Shown here: piece after piece, positions 36,009-39,322 of the stretch
How positions within the stretch are numbered: the stretch's first letter is position 1
Layout of the letters: each line of letters starts with the position of its first letter
From: Polaromonas sp.
Lineage (GTDB): Bacteria; Pseudomonadota; Gammaproteobacteria; Burkholderiales; Burkholderiaceae_C
Direction: 5' to 3'
NCBI GenBank assembly: GCA_021731285.1
Contig: JAKFXR010000083.1
Span: forward strand, 1-39,322
DNA length: 39,322 nucleotides
Position numbers and translations under genes: made by a program
Notes under the pieces: model-generated
Database searches by the model: none
What the model was told of the DNA's origin: nothing
What the model saw: only the letters and a program-made list of their open reading frames with translations

Positions 36009-36386
36009 TCAGCCGTTTTTCGGGCCATCCACCACCTCGGCGGCCGTGCGAAAGGCGTCCACCGCCGTTGGCACACCGCAATACACCGCCGCATGCAGCA
36101 GCACCTCCTGAAGCTCGGCAGGTGTTGCCCCGTTGTTGAGCGCGCCGCGCAAATGCCCCTTGAGCTCGTGCTGCTTGCCCAGCGCGGTGAGCATCGCCAC
36201 CGTGATCAGGCTGCGCGTTTTCAGGTCCAGCCCCGGACGCTGCCAGACATCTCCCCAGGCCTTGGCCGTGATGTGCTCCTGGATGGGGCGGGTGAAATCG
36301 GTGGCACCCGCAAAAGCGTTGGCGACAAAGTCTTCGCCCATCACCTGTTTGCGGGTGACCAGTCCTTTGTCGAAAGGGGAATCCAT
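36009..36386 (-). CDS. Carboxymuconolactone decarboxylase family protein (PcaC-like)
   Basis: This 125-aa protein has the CMD core in PcaC-like form: AWGDVWQRPGLDLKTRSLIT, ELKGHLRGALNNGATPAELQ and LLHAAVYCGVPTAVDAF. PcaC converts 4-carboxymuconolactone to the beta-ketoadipate enol-lactone, the next steps after protocatechuate cleavage, which fits the upstream phthalate locus. AGGAG lies 7 nt before the ATG at 36386; a longer frame to 36434 adds no homologous sequence. It ends 4 bp from the PAS-LuxR stop, in convergent orientation. Other CMD-fold peroxidases remain possible. Confidence 0.8.
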   Translation of the reverse strand: MDSPFDKGLVTRKQVMGEDFVANAFAGATDFTRPIQEHITAKAWGDVWQRPGLDLKTRSLITVAMLTALGKQHELKGHLRGALNNGATPAELQEVLLHAAVYCGVPTAVDAFRTAAEVVDGPKNG

Positions 36387-38760
<2,374 letters not shown>

Positions 38761-39322
38761 TCTTGAGGGCGCAAGCCTCACGCTGCTGCTGCGGCTTGCA
38801 TCGGGCAGTAGGTCGGACTCCCCACTCCCACCCCTAACCCCTCCCTCGCCCCGCTGGGCGATGGAGGGGGACTTCATTTGGCCGCGTGTGCTGCGCTCGC
38901 GTGCATGAATGACAGGCCCATGTGTTTTGACGATGACGCGCTTAGCGCGTCATCGTCTCCCCGCATCCGATTGCGCTCCTACCCCTTCTGTATGCGCCGA
39001 GGAGCGCAGCCGAAAGTGGATCAGGGCGAGCGATTGTCTGAGCCGAAGGCGAGTTCGAGCTCGACCCCACTTTCGGCGAGCACCGCAGGTTGAGTTATTG
39101 GGGTCAGACGCCAATTTCGCTGCGGTGCTTTGCACCGCACCCGAAGGGCGAGCCACAGGCTCGGCGAATTTGGACTCTGACCCCAAAAACTCTGACCCCA
39201 AAAACTCCGCAGACAGCAGGGTCGCCTTTTCTTTTGCTTACTTTTCTTGTGGCGACGCAAAAGAAAAGTGAGTTGCCGCCGGGCAACCCCCGGCAAGCAG
39301 GCGCACCACCAACGCAAGAGAT
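38761..39322. repeat. Non-coding, repeat- and hairpin-rich DNA to the window end
   Basis: No gene is supported here. It holds a 7-bp hairpin after katG (38771-38777/38793-38799). A strong palindrome (38838-38851/38856-38869, 13 of 14 bp paired, 4-nt loop) is typical of Comamonadaceae REP elements. A perfect 8-bp hairpin lies at 39121-39139. Inverted copies of TTGGGGTCAGA (39098-39108) and TCTGACCCCAA (39176-39186) frame an 89-bp unit, with a further copy of the latter at 39191-39201. CTTTTCTTTTGC/GCAAAAGAAAAG (39226-39237/39257-39268) is a 12-bp inverted repeat. The ORFs here are low in plausibility. Confidence 0.75.

Noticed and set aside
38878-39271. Two overlapping ORFs after katG
   Set aside because: They run through palindromic repeats, have no ribosome sites and encode low-plausibility sequence.

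Overview
The window looks like chromosome of a GC-rich betaproteobacterium of the Burkholderiales, most likely Comamonadaceae (Polaromonas/Variovorax-like). The reasons are the Bug-type solute-binding protein, the mix of phthalate-type and gentisate-type aromatic catabolism, the REP-like GC-rich intergenic hairpins, and the codon style. No species can be fixed from sequence alone.

Region by region. (1) 1-4822: a three-gene set of a DUF2126/transglutaminase-type protein (only its C-terminus is present), a fused circularly permuted ATP-grasp + alpha-E protein, and a transglutaminase-like Cys protease-fold protein. This is a conserved but functionally poorly understood peptide/amide-bond system. 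(2) 4941-10254: housekeeping genes: a RidA-family protein, alaS (minus strand), gabD-type succinate-semialdehyde dehydrogenase and an exported DsrE-like protein. (3) 10285-15954: tRNA-Gly(CCC), followed by about 5.6 kb of less GC-rich accessory DNA bounded by an 18-bp direct repeat of the tRNA 3' end. This is a textbook tRNA-targeted island, but with no integrase. It carries a SIR2-like NADase candidate, an overlapping pair of small membrane proteins (one with a recurrent sensor-like domain), an HsdR-N-type nuclease-fold protein, a small secreted protein, a frameshifted small membrane gene, a 48-aa membrane peptide and an unknown protein. It is the best candidate for an undescribed (anti-phage-like) system.

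(4) 16012-23247: a phthalate-catabolism locus split around a divergent promoter. Leftward run a Rieske oxygenase, a Bug solute-binding protein, a 4,5-dihydroxyphthalate decarboxylase-family protein and an EamA permease. Rightward run a phthalate dioxygenase reductase-type flavoprotein, a Gfo/Idh/MocA dehydrogenase and a MarR regulator. A perfect 16-bp palindromic operator candidate lies over both -10 regions. Together the four enzymes would take phthalate to 4,5-dihydroxyphthalate and protocatechuate. (5) 23263-32835: one long leftward operon of eleven genes: gentisate 1,2-dioxygenase-like cupin, FAH-family hydrolase, FMN reductase, a complete Liv-type ABC importer (K,H,M,G,F), two VOC proteins and an alpha/beta hydrolase. 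It is divergent from a LysR regulator (33012-33929).

(6) 33978-36386: a 3-oxoacid/3-oxoadipate CoA-transferase pair, a PAS-LuxR regulator and a PcaC-like carboxymuconolactone decarboxylase, which could feed the beta-ketoadipate end of aromatic breakdown. (7) 36565-38760: katG catalase-peroxidase (TTG start), followed by about 560 bp of non-coding, hairpin- and repeat-rich DNA to the window end.
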